Shown here piece by piece: positions 51,682 to 60,642 of a stretch of DNA of 64,000 nucleotides (positions are counted from its first letter, which is position 1; every line of letters starts with the position of its first letter). Both the position numbers and the translations under genes were made by a program. The DNA is from Chitinophagaceae bacterium UBA1930 (GTDB taxonomy: Bacteria > Bacteroidota > Bacteroidia > Chitinophagales > Chitinophagaceae). The notes under the pieces are model-generated. The model was not told the DNA's origin, did no database searches, and worked only from the letters and a program-made list of their open reading frames with translations. Where the stretch lies: NCBI GenBank assembly GCA_002337145.1, contig DDFK01000002.1, forward strand, positions 1,026,490 to 1,090,489. The letters run 5' to 3'.

Positions 51682-51715
51682 GCGTTGAAGGGTAAATAAC
51701 GATTGCTGTCGTTTG

Positions 51716-51746
51716 CCAATAGTGTGATGAGCACTATTGGTTTTTT
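51716..51746 (+). terminator. intrinsic terminator of bestrophin gene
   Basis: Stem CCAATAGTG (51716-51724) with CACTATTGG (51732-51740) and a run of T at 51741-51746. Confidence 0.85.
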
Positions 51747-51781
51747 GTTTTAATAATAGGTTGCTGCTTTGTTACACAATA

Positions 51782-51828
51782 GTTTAAAAAGAGTGGCCAC
51801 TTTTTAAAAGTGGCCACTCTTTTTAAAC
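51782..51828 (-). terminator. 23-bp perfect palindromic terminator after alpha-2-macroglobulin
   Basis: The left arm 51782-51804 and right arm 51806-51828 are exact complements of 23 bases with a single central base; the right arm ends one base before the stop codon TGA (51831-51829). In use the loop would open to a few bases. T-runs on both strands suit a bidirectional terminator. Confidence 0.85.
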
Positions 51829-54800
51829 TCATTCCACAACCTCCACCCATTTGCCACTCACGCCACCGCTAATGGTATTGTCATACATCGCTTCCGCATA
51901 TACGCCCGGCCAAAAATATTTACCAGGATAAGCCGCATTCAATTGTACATAATAAGTGAGTGTTTCGTTCTGCCTGATGTCGAAATAATGATACACCCGG
52001 TCATCACGTATGTCCATGTATTTACTGGGCGACGATTTGAATGCACCTTCGCTATTGTACAGTCTGGTATTGAGTATCTCCCAACCACTCGGAAATATTT
52101 GACTTAAGGCCATCTCCGTATAAATGCCCCTTGCCCCAGGGTTTTTAATGGTAACTTTTGCAACGAAATCCGTTCCCTGCTTCAATTTGGCAATATCAAC
52201 CGGGACACCGGTATTGCTGATGTAACTTACATTTACTTGCAGTACATTGGGATTATTGTTAATAGGCACAACCTGGTTGCTCAATGGCTGTCCTTCGTTG
52301 ATGACCCTTACATACAATACATTGTTGCCATTGTTTTTCAGTTGCACAACTGCTTTGTTGCCTTGCCATGCAGCAATCGTTTGTGAAATGGTTGAAGCTG
52401 AATTGATGCTAACGTTTTGGCTTCCTGCTTTGCCACTGGCATTTATTTTTTTGTCGCTTGCATTGCTGCCACAATATTTTGCAATGGCAATTAAACTATA
52501 TGCTGTTGTTTGTGTGCTGTACCAAGTTTCCTGCGATAGCTTGGAGGCAACCGTTCTTACCAATTGTTCTGCCTCTGCCTTCCGGCCCATGATGGTCAGT
52601 GTTTCCAATACCATTGCTTCATCACGTACATCACTGCCATAGGTAAATCCTGCAAATGGTCTTGCAGTAAATGTTGTGGATAGGCCACTGATCAATTGCA
52701 ATGCAATTTGTGTTTGCCCACTTAAATGGTAAGCTGCTGCCAAACGCCATTTTGCTTCGGGTGACAGGAATTTGAATTCCTTCAACCTGTTCATGGCACC
52801 CATTTCAGGTGCTTTGGCCAAAGCCAATAGATATAAGCGGTAGGCTTGCGATAGGTCCGTTCCATAATAAGGGGCTGATGTTACATTCCAGGCCAAAGCC
52901 TTGCTTCGTTGGAATGCCTTCCATTGCTGCATCATGGCCGATGGTACATTATAACCTTTTGCAGTTGCTTCCAACAGGAAATGGCCCACATAGTTGGTGC
53001 CCCATTCATCGCTTGCACCATTGCCCGGCCAGTAGCTAAAGCCACCATCTGCCTGTTGAAAGTTCTGCACTTTTTGTATGGCAATGCGGATGTTCCTGTC
53101 AATCTCTGCTTTGCGTTGGTCATTCAGTTCCATCAATTGGTTCAGTACCAGTTGCGGGAATACAGCTGATGTTGTCTGTTCAATGCAACCATGTGGATAT
53201 TGAATCAGGTAACTTAAACGTTTCTGCAAATTGATGGCAGGAATGGATGATACTTCCAACGTAGCTTTGCTGCTGCTGCCTTCGCCAATCATGGCAACAG
53301 TGGTATTCATGCTTTGCCCTGCTTGCAAAGTATATTCCGAAACCTGCGTCATGGGCGGGTTCGGATTGCGTATGTCAATCTCAGTTTCATAAACAGACTG
53401 TTCCTTACCGCTTGATGCAACGATTTTTATTTTGCCGATGCCTGTGCCTGCTTTCACTTTTGCATTGAAGTACACCAACTGTTCGCCTGTATTGCTGAAC
53501 GAAATATTCTGCGAACCACCTGCTTCGATAAACGGATTGCTTTGCAGGCTAAGGCTTACATTTTTGATATTGCTTTCTGTTGCAAAAACGGTAACAGGAA
53601 TTTTTAGCTCTTCATTAGGCCCCAATACTCTTGGCAATGTTGCCAGCAGCATTAAAGGCTTCTTTACTTTTACTGCTTTCTCTGCCATGCCATAAGCACC
53701 TTTGTTGGCTGCAATAACCATGGTGCGTACACTGCCCATATAAGGTGGCAATGCAATGGTATGTGTCTTGCTGCCACCATTGCTTTTGAAAGGACCATAA
53801 AATTTGACTACGGGCTGAAAGCGGTTTGCCCTTCTTGTTTTTGCCGCAAGCTCTGCAGAGCCGTCACCGCCAATGGTCAATATGCGTTCCAGTTCGCCAC
53901 CCCATGCACCAATAACATAATCGTACACGTCCCAACTTTTTACACCCAATGCTTCTTTGGCATAAAATGCATCATGCGGGTTGGGTGTCTTGAACCTTGT
54001 CAGGTCAAGCAAACCTTCATCCACAACAGCAATAACATAACTCATGCTTTTGCTGTTCTGTTCCGATACGGTAACGGATGTATTGGTTTCGGGCCTTATT
54101 ACATCATTCATTTTTATTACCGGGTGAAGGATGGTGTTCTTGTCTTCCACTTCAATGGGCACAACGCCATACATTCTTATGGGCAGGTCGTTAATGGTTT
54201 GTGCATGTGGCTGTATCAGGCTTACATTCACATAAATATTGGGCGTCATTTCCTTCTCTACTTTAAAGCTGAATTTGGTTTCGCCTTGCGTTGTGTTTAC
54301 CCAATATGTTTTCAATACTTTACTTCCGGTTTCCAGACTGATCAATGCACGCCCATCCTTACTAGTGGGTATGGTCAGCTTTACTTCTTCGCCCACATTG
54401 TATTTAGGTTTGTCTGTTTGAAAAGATAGCATGGCTGCGGCACTCGGGTCGTTATTGTCTGCATGGCTTTGCCAGTTGTAATCGTTCACATAAAATGTTT
54501 TACCGGTAACGTGGCCACTTCTGGTGTCTTTGATGAGGATTAGGTAACGGCCGTAATCACTTGCTGCCAGTTTTAAATTGTAGGTACCTTTGCCGTTGCT
54601 TAAGTTAAAGGATTCTTTCTTGATGAGTTTATTGTAACTGTCTTGCGTAAAATTGCTCATGTCATCGCCGCTATTGTCCCACCACCAACGCCATTGAATT
54701 TTATACAACTCAACTTCTACATTGGTTGCACCACTGGTTAATGCACCATTTGTGTTTACATCAACTATGTTTAGAGTATGCGTTTGACCACTTAATAGAA

Positions 54801-57393
54801 AGCCCCATTGGTTATCGCCTTTAGGAATCTGTACGCCAACATAAGATGTGTAAGGATTGTATGGCATGGATATATTGTCGATACTGAAATTGCCACCAGG
54901 CTCAAATACCTTCACCATCAAATTGGCCAACAGCATTCCCGGTGCCTGCGTGCCTGCATCAAATGTTGGGTTGATGGTAGCAGCACCATCGGCATTCAGG
55001 CTGCCATCAAAAATGGTTTTGCTTTGCGTGGTGAAGCTCGCTGTTGGGTTATCAAACACATAGTCTTCATATTTGGCAAACGATGTTGTTTTTTTATAAA
55101 GCTGTGCATCCACCCTTGCTTTTAAATTCTGTGCTGTGGCACCAAATAGCCATTTGGCAGACAGTGTTCCATTGGCTGTTGCATTTTTGCCTAAAGCAGT
55201 AAGCCCATTAAAATTTAAATCAATTTTTAAACGGTTGGGCATTACGGTTTCTATCTTCAACTTCTTTTCAAATGTGGCACCACCCAGTTTTACCCTGCAT
55301 AGCCAGTTGCCCGTAGGAGCTGCTGCATCTGTTGCAGTTTTGAATACATTGAAACCATCGTCTGCATTGGTTGTCACCATACGTTTGTACAATTGCCCAC
55401 GGGGCGAAACCAGTTCCATTTCTATCGGGTGGTCTTTGGGCAGTTTATTGTCTTTGTCTTCTACAATAAAACCAAGGAACAGGCTATCGCCTGGCCTCCA
55501 TACACCACGTTCGCCAAAAATGAAACCTTTGATGCCGTTCTTTACTTCGGCGCCGCTTACATCAAACCTTGATAAGGGGAGTGCCCCGCCATCATCCAGT
55601 TTCAGGTAGCTTTTTTCATTGCCTTTTTTGGCAACGAGTAAAAATGGTTTACGCTTCAGGTCAATCAATGCAATACCATCGCTGCCACTGGTAGCTTTGC
55701 CAATAATTTGTTGCTGGTAATCCAATACCTGCAATTCCACGCCACTCAAAGGTTCTGTGTTGATGATGTTATTTGCTGCTATAAATAATTTATTGTCGTT
55801 GCCACGTTTGGCGGTTAGGCCAATGTTGGTGGAGATGATATTCCTGCTTGCATACCTTTCCTTATTGTAATATGCCTGGTTGCATGGATTGTCTCGTTGC
55901 TCCCAGTTGTAGCCATAAGGATAATAATTGTCGTACCGCTGCCAAAATTCATCATCGTCATCCACGGCCTCATCGTTCCTTTCATTTTCGTATTCATCGT
56001 AATATTCATTCATCGATGCCTTGATCATCTTTGTACAGGCATACAAAGAATATTCGGGCCTAAAACCAATATGTACGCGGTAAATGGCACCCGGTTCTGT
56101 TTTGATGTACTTGTCCAGGTCCAGAGAAAAACGGTTGCGTTTGTGTAGGTTCATGCTCTTGTCGTCATCCAGCTTCACAGTTGCTTTTACCAATGGCTTT
56201 GCTACCCTTCTCAAATCGTTATCGCCATCTATCTTATTGCCCTGCAAAAACTGCGGTATATTGTTTTCATAGATCTTGATGATGGAAACATCCACTGATT
56301 TTAAATTGACTGCTTCAAACGGCAACACAATTTTGCCACCACTATTGGGTAATATCACGCCTTTGCCATGTATGGAAACAGAAGGCAGGCGGTTCTCAAA
56401 AAAGATATTGGCGGTAAATGGTTTGGTCAGTTTGTCGCCCCATTGGTTCTGCACACCTTCGTTGATGGATACGGTATAATTGCCATCCAGTCTGCCCGAA
56501 GCATATACTTTTACTTCGCTGCCCAAAATGGTGTAACTCAGGTTTTCCTGGTTGCTGATGGCTATTAGCCCATCCAGTTGCTGGCCAATCATGATAGGGT
56601 CGCTAAACTGTACCAATGCATATTGTTCCTCATCCTGCACCACACGTACATCCATTACTTTAAAATCACCAATGGCCGGTACGGCAATGTCTTTTTTGTC
56701 TTTAATGTTAATGTCCAATGGCGAGCCATTCCAACTCAATACAAGGTTGCCGGCATCTTTGGCACGTTTAATATTCTCAATAATGTAGCCATGCATTTTG
56801 TTGGCTTCGTTATGTTGCCATTTAATGGCCAGGCTGCTGCCATTTAAGGAGGCTGCCAGTATTTTTTCCACTTTGGCACTTTCTTCCACATCGGCGGTAA
56901 CAATGTTGCCGCTTAATGTCATGGTTTCTTTGTTGTTGCTTCTCAGGCCATTTTCTTCTACCTGGAAGGAAGGTTTGATGGTCTGTATATTGAAGCCGAA
57001 TTTTTTGAACTTGGATGGTACGTTCATTACCTTGCCCAGGCTGAATTCCACTTCGTATAATTTGTCTGGTGCAAGGTCTGCAGCGGGTTTAAACTCGATG
57101 GTCCTAGCATCGATCCAATAGGCCTTGCCTTTTACGGAAGGGGAAAAGTCGAAGAGGTCTTCCTTCACTGTTTCATTCAGTGTATGCGTCGTATTTGCAT
57201 CGGATGCAAGCACGATACGTATGGTGTTCTTTTTGGAAACGATACCCGATGTGTAGGCATCAATGTACTTGCCAAACTCGGGGTCGATGTGGATGAGTTT
57301 CTTTTTACTGTTGCATGCAGTGATGGTAGCGGTTACCGCAAACAAAAAAAGCCAGCCCAATTGTTTGAGTGGCATACGTTGATGTGCGTTCAT
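51829..57393 (-). CDS. bacterial alpha-2-macroglobulin lipoprotein
   Basis: 1854 residues. A lipoprotein-type signal (MNAHQRMPLKQLGWLFLFAV, then TATITAC, C at 27) anchors it. MG-type beta domains occupy the first 1300 residues, with the bait-like LGPNEELKIPVTVFA region. The thioester motif C1403-I-E-Q1406 lies in YPHGCIEQTTS, followed by the alpha-helical toroid TED and a C-terminal receptor-like beta domain (RVYHYFDIRQNETLTYYVQLN). It traps proteases in the periplasm and works with PBP1C; pbpC is on the same strand about 4 kb downstream. Acidic insert EYENERNDEAVDDDDEF near residue 466. Confidence 0.92.
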   Translation of the reverse strand: MNAHQRMPLKQLGWLFLFAVTATITACNSKKKLIHIDPEFGKYIDAYTSGIVSKKNTIRIVLASDANTTHTLNETVKEDLFDFSPSVKGKAYWIDARTIEFKPAADLAPDKLYEVEFSLGKVMNVPSKFKKFGFNIQTIKPSFQVEENGLRSNNKETMTLSGNIVTADVEESAKVEKILAASLNGSSLAIKWQHNEANKMHGYIIENIKRAKDAGNLVLSWNGSPLDINIKDKKDIAVPAIGDFKVMDVRVVQDEEQYALVQFSDPIMIGQQLDGLIAISNQENLSYTILGSEVKVYASGRLDGNYTVSINEGVQNQWGDKLTKPFTANIFFENRLPSVSIHGKGVILPNSGGKIVLPFEAVNLKSVDVSIIKIYENNIPQFLQGNKIDGDNDLRRVAKPLVKATVKLDDDKSMNLHKRNRFSLDLDKYIKTEPGAIYRVHIGFRPEYSLYACTKMIKASMNEYYDEYENERNDEAVDDDDEFWQRYDNYYPYGYNWEQRDNPCNQAYYNKERYASRNIISTNIGLTAKRGNDNKLFIAANNIINTEPLSGVELQVLDYQQQIIGKATSGSDGIALIDLKRKPFLLVAKKGNEKSYLKLDDGGALPLSRFDVSGAEVKNGIKGFIFGERGVWRPGDSLFLGFIVEDKDNKLPKDHPIEMELVSPRGQLYKRMVTTNADDGFNVFKTATDAAAPTGNWLCRVKLGGATFEKKLKIETVMPNRLKIDLNFNGLTALGKNATANGTLSAKWLFGATAQNLKARVDAQLYKKTTSFAKYEDYVFDNPTASFTTQSKTIFDGSLNADGAATINPTFDAGTQAPGMLLANLMVKVFEPGGNFSIDNISMPYNPYTSYVGVQIPKGDNQWGFLLSGQTHTLNIVDVNTNGALTSGATNVEVELYKIQWRWWWDNSGDDMSNFTQDSYNKLIKKESFNLSNGKGTYNLKLAASDYGRYLILIKDTRSGHVTGKTFYVNDYNWQSHADNNDPSAAAMLSFQTDKPKYNVGEEVKLTIPTSKDGRALISLETGSKVLKTYWVNTTQGETKFSFKVEKEMTPNIYVNVSLIQPHAQTINDLPIRMYGVVPIEVEDKNTILHPVIKMNDVIRPETNTSVTVSEQNSKSMSYVIAVVDEGLLDLTRFKTPNPHDAFYAKEALGVKSWDVYDYVIGAWGGELERILTIGGDGSAELAAKTRRANRFQPVVKFYGPFKSNGGSKTHTIALPPYMGSVRTMVIAANKGAYGMAEKAVKVKKPLMLLATLPRVLGPNEELKIPVTVFATESNIKNVSLSLQSNPFIEAGGSQNISFSNTGEQLVYFNAKVKAGTGIGKIKIVASSGKEQSVYETEIDIRNPNPPMTQVSEYTLQAGQSMNTTVAMIGEGSSSKATLEVSSIPAINLQKRLSYLIQYPHGCIEQTTSAVFPQLVLNQLMELNDQRKAEIDRNIRIAIQKVQNFQQADGGFSYWPGNGASDEWGTNYVGHFLLEATAKGYNVPSAMMQQWKAFQRSKALAWNVTSAPYYGTDLSQAYRLYLLALAKAPEMGAMNRLKEFKFLSPEAKWRLAAAYHLSGQTQIALQLISGLSTTFTARPFAGFTYGSDVRDEAMVLETLTIMGRKAEAEQLVRTVASKLSQETWYSTQTTAYSLIAIAKYCGSNASDKKINASGKAGSQNVSINSASTISQTIAAWQGNKAVVQLKNNGNNVLYVRVINEGQPLSNQVVPINNNPNVLQVNVSYISNTGVPVDIAKLKQGTDFVAKVTIKNPGARGIYTEMALSQIFPSGWEILNTRLYNSEGAFKSSPSKYMDIRDDRVYHYFDIRQNETLTYYVQLNAAYPGKYFWPGVYAEAMYDNTISGGVSGKWVEVVE

Positions 57394-57575
57394 ATGTGGT
57401 TGTGGTTGTGAGAAGGTTGTAGCAATTTGCTGCTGTTAAGTTAGCAAAATGAATCTGACATTTCCAAGCAAATATTTGTTAAGATGTAAAATTGTTTTAT
57501 TGTGTCTACGCTTTACATTTGTTGCATACCTACCTTGTAAACACCACCTATTCAATAATCCAAAAATACACTGTT

Positions 57576-59153
57576 ATGCCAATTAGAATGGTTGACGATG
57601 AGAATGATAATTACAGTAACGAAAATGAAAATACTGGCGGTGGGGGTGGTGGCAATTCGGGCGGCGGCGGCAACGGGCTCATTTCCTTCCTGCCCATGAT
57701 TATCGGGCTGCTCATCAAAAAACCGATACTGTTACTGGTGGTATTGGCTGCCGGGGCTTTCTTCTTTTTTAAAGGGGGTTGCAATACAGCTTCGGTTAGC
57801 AATGCCGTTTCGGCCTTCACAACAGGTGGCCGGCTGAATAAGGACACATTTGCCAAAGCCAGCGTATATGAGGTTTTGGACGAAAGCAAGACCGATTTGC
57901 CAGAAGCGGTTTCCCTATTGAAATTTGCCCCTGAGCGTAAGAACCAGGGCCAGCAAGGAAGCTGTGTTGCATGGAGCAGTGCCTATGGTGCAAGAACTAT
58001 TCTTGAAGCTGCAAGTAATGGCATTAATGGAAACCAGACTGCATTCAGTCCTTCGTTCCTGTACAACCAGATTAAGCTGGATGGTTGCCAGGGTTCCTAT
58101 ATCATACGTGCAATGGAAAACATGACACAGATTGGAGCTGTGCCGTTTAACGATTTCCCTTATACCGATAAGGATTGCGACCGTCAGCCCAATGGTGCAT
58201 TGATGCAGCAGGCAGGACAAAAAAAGATGCTGGGTTTTACAAGGCTTACTGATGACGAAGGCACCAAAGAAATAAACCTACATGCCATAAAGGAACATTT
58301 AAGCAAAGATGTGCCTGTGGTAATTGGTATGATGGTAGGCGGCAGTTTCATGCAGGACATGATGGGCAAAGATGTATGGACACCTGTGGATGATGATTAC
58401 AACATGATGGGCTTTGGTGGACATGCCATGTGTGTTATTGGTTATGATGACCGTAAAGAAGGTGGGGCCTTCCAGATAATGAACAGTTGGGGAAGTGACT
58501 GGGGCAATAATGGCGTGGCCTGGGTAAAATATAAGGACTTCAAACATTTTGTACGTGAAGCCTATGGCCTGAACCCGATGCCTAAAATGGGGGCGGCTGT
58601 AGCACAGAATTTAGAGATCAGCATTGGTTTGGTTGAAGCAAAAACCAAACAGTACATTGCTTTAAGAAATACGGCAGGCAATGTTTTTGAAACAACCAGC
58701 CCCATTGCAAAAAAGACTGGTTTTAAAATTGAACTGAAAAACAATACCGAGTGTTATGTATATGTAATTGGCAAAGAAACGGATGGAAGCAGTTACGTGC
58801 TGTTTCCTTATCCAAGCAAAGCCGATGCTACCAAAACCATGTTCAATCCATATTGCGGCATTACAGGTTACCGCCTGTTCCCAAGGGGCAAAAAGCTGGA
58901 AGCAGATGAAATTGGCAACCAGGATTTCTTTGCCATCATTACCAGTAAAGAGGCATTGGATGTATTTCAACTGAACAATGCCATTAACCAGAATAGAAGT
59001 GCAGGCTTTGAAAATGCGGTAAATGCTGCTATTAGAAGGCAATCCGTAAATGGTGTACAGTTCAACAATAGCAACGATGGCACCATTGGTTTCAAAACGC
59101 CTGTGGGTGATAAGAATGCAGTCGCTTGTATTATTGCGATTGATAAACAATAA
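57576..59153 (+). CDS. membrane-anchored papain-like (C1) peptidase with DUF4384-like domain
   Basis: 525 residues from the ATG at 57576. A Gly-rich N-terminal segment (about 20-34) precedes one membrane helix (about 50-66). The papain domain has Q124 and C130 in NQGQQGSCVAWSSAYG, histidine in GFGGHAMCVIGYDD and Asn in NSWGSDWG: full catalytic set. The C-terminal part (about 350-510) with YVYVIGKETDGSSYVLFPYP and the KLEADEIG-type segment resembles DUF4384. Probably exposes a protease in the envelope. Divergent from the alpha-2-macroglobulin, a possible protease/inhibitor pair by inference. Confidence 0.87.
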   Translation: MPIRMVDDENDNYSNENENTGGGGGGNSGGGGNGLISFLPMIIGLLIKKPILLLVVLAAGAFFFFKGGCNTASVSNAVSAFTTGGRLNKDTFAKASVYEVLDESKTDLPEAVSLLKFAPERKNQGQQGSCVAWSSAYGARTILEAASNGINGNQTAFSPSFLYNQIKLDGCQGSYIIRAMENMTQIGAVPFNDFPYTDKDCDRQPNGALMQQAGQKKMLGFTRLTDDEGTKEINLHAIKEHLSKDVPVVIGMMVGGSFMQDMMGKDVWTPVDDDYNMMGFGGHAMCVIGYDDRKEGGAFQIMNSWGSDWGNNGVAWVKYKDFKHFVREAYGLNPMPKMGAAVAQNLEISIGLVEAKTKQYIALRNTAGNVFETTSPIAKKTGFKIELKNNTECYVYVIGKETDGSSYVLFPYPSKADATKTMFNPYCGITGYRLFPRGKKLEADEIGNQDFFAIITSKEALDVFQLNNAINQNRSAGFENAVNAAIRRQSVNGVQFNNSNDGTIGFKTPVGDKNAVACIIAIDKQ

Positions 59154-59469
59154 GCGAATTGATTTCAATAAAAGTTAAAGAGATAAAGAGGGCAAGGAGT
59201 CGTTTAGTTTTGAAGCAATATAAATGCGTTTCTCTTTTCCACTCTTAATGAAAAAACCTTCGCTAAGAGCTTAAAGAGATAAAGAGTGGAAAAGAGAGGG
59301 GTGGTTTGAAAGTGCAATGTTTTCTCTTTTCCTCTTATCCACTCTTAGTGATAAAAAACTTCGCTAAGAGCCAAACAGAAAGAGCATTCGTTGAAATGGC
59401 AATTCATAAATTCCGTAAACGGTAATTGAGTTTTTAAAGAACCTTGTAGGTTGCATTAAAAGTTAGTAT
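59154..59469. repeat. intergenic block of TAAGAG-family hairpin repeats
   Basis: Two long imperfect hairpins (about 59163-59252 and 59254-59352) and a half unit (59353-59395) fill most of the 316-base gap. Shared words are CTTCGCTAAGAG, AAAGAGTGGAAAAGAG and TTATCCACTCTTAGTGA. They are the same family as 36391-36570. No gene was seen. Confidence 0.6.
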
Positions 59470-59964
59470 ATGAAAAGAATGGTTTTAGGCGTCGTGTTTT
59501 TGTTGGCAGTGAGCATTGCAAAGGCAGGCGTATCGGACAGTGCAAAACTGTACAACCCATCTGCCAATGCAACGGATGATATTGCAGCAGCCGTGAAGCA
59601 GGCGAAACAGGAAAACAAACTGGTACTTATACAGGCCGGGGGCAACTGGTGTGGCTGGTGCATACGCTTCAACAAATTTGTGCACGAAGATGCACAGTTG
59701 GATTCTGCCGTAAAAGCAAACTATATTGTTTATCACCTCAACTACAGTCCCGAAAACAGGAATGCCGAAGTATTCAAGAAATACGGCTATGCCCAACGTT
59801 TTGGCTTTCCTGTATTTATTATATTGGATGCAAAAGGCAACCGCATACATACCCAGAACTCTGCCTACCTGGAAGAAGGCAAGGGCTATAGCAAAAAGAA
59901 AGTGCTGGAGTTCTTTGGACAATGGAGCGTGGCAGCAATGGACCCCAAAAACTATAAAGATTAA
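59470..59964 (+). CDS. exported thioredoxin-fold protein
   Basis: 164 residues: signal peptide (about 1-19, ending AKA), then a thioredoxin-like fold with active site WCGWC (C61, C64) in IQAGGNWCGWCIRFNK and a cis-Pro in FGFPVFIIL. The -Trp- in the active site and preceding DDIAAAVKQAKQENKLVLI resemble the DsbD-gamma/DUF255-type periplasmic reductases. Two bases before the next gene, so cotranscribed. Confidence 0.85.
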   Translation: MKRMVLGVVFLLAVSIAKAGVSDSAKLYNPSANATDDIAAAVKQAKQENKLVLIQAGGNWCGWCIRFNKFVHEDAQLDSAVKANYIVYHLNYSPENRNAEVFKKYGYAQRFGFPVFIILDAKGNRIHTQNSAYLEEGKGYSKKKVLEFFGQWSVAAMDPKNYKD

Positions 59965-59966
59965 TA

Positions 59967-60458
59967 ATGGACAGCCCCAATTTTCAGGCGTTCAGAAAGC
60001 AATTGACCAATCCGATCAGGTACCGCCTATTCATGTTGGCCAAGCTGCCCATGGGTTTTGTAAGCGGACTGAAAATTGTGCAGTTAGAAGAAGCCGGGGC
60101 AAGCGTAAGTGTACGATTCAAATGGGTTAACCAGAATCCTTTCCGCTCCATTTATTTTGCAGTGCTGAGCATGGCTGCCGAATTAAGCACAGGCTCATTG
60201 GCATTTGGGCAAATCTATCAACGCAAGCCCGGTGTAAGCATGTTGGTAGTAAAGATGGAAGGGGAGTTCTACAAAAAAGCAATTGGCAAAATTGTGTTTA
60301 CTTGTAACGATGGTCTGGCCATTGCCAATGCCATTCAACAAACAATTGATACTGGCCAAGGAATAAGCGTACCTTGTACATCCATCGGTATGAATGAGCA
60401 GGGGGAAGCGGTTGCGAAATTTGTTTTTGTGTGGAGCTTTAAAGCGAAGAAGAAGTAA
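59967..60458 (+). CDS. DUF4442 hot-dog-fold protein
   Basis: 163 residues. The features NPFRSIYFAVLSMAAELSTGSLAF and IVFTCNDG are those of the DUF4442 family, related to hot-dog thioesterases. The Asn/Asp catalytic residues of thioesterases are not obvious. Probably acts on acyl-CoA or ACP, but this is inferred from fold only. It is two bases downstream of the thioredoxin gene. Confidence 0.78.
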   Translation: MDSPNFQAFRKQLTNPIRYRLFMLAKLPMGFVSGLKIVQLEEAGASVSVRFKWVNQNPFRSIYFAVLSMAAELSTGSLAFGQIYQRKPGVSMLVVKMEGEFYKKAIGKIVFTCNDGLAIANAIQQTIDTGQGISVPCTSIGMNEQGEAVAKFVFVWSFKAKKK

Positions 60459-60480
60459 GTAGATAGTGGAAGCTTGGTAG

Positions 60481-60546
60481 TAGGTAGAACAAAGAACAAT
60501 AAGAAGCACAAAGTGTACAACGTTTTGTTCTTCGTGTTCCACCTAC
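60481..60546. repeat. hairpin with GTAGGT arms, copy 2
   Basis: GTAGGTAGAACAAAGAACAA (60481-60500) pairs imperfectly with TTGTTCTTCGTGTTCCACCT (near 60527-60546). The arms share GTAGGT with 41552-41592. No T-run follows. Confidence 0.45.
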
Positions 60547-60579
60547 GCTTCGGTAAAAGATCAGCCTTGTTCAATAGCT

Positions 60580-60600
60580 GATGGGTGCGACGCCCATGCA
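60580..60600. repeat. dispersed intergenic repeat, copy B
   Basis: TGATGGGTGCGACGCCCATG, the reverse complement of the 285-305 block with one mismatch. Confidence 0.55.
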
Positions 60601-60642
60601 GTTGATGTATATTGTATTGTTTGTTACATAAAAATAGTTGTT

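Noticed and set aside
53761..54429. 222-codon forward frame inside the alpha-2-macroglobulin gene
   Set aside because: Antisense to a clearly coding region; rich in Cys, His, Phe as shadow frames are.
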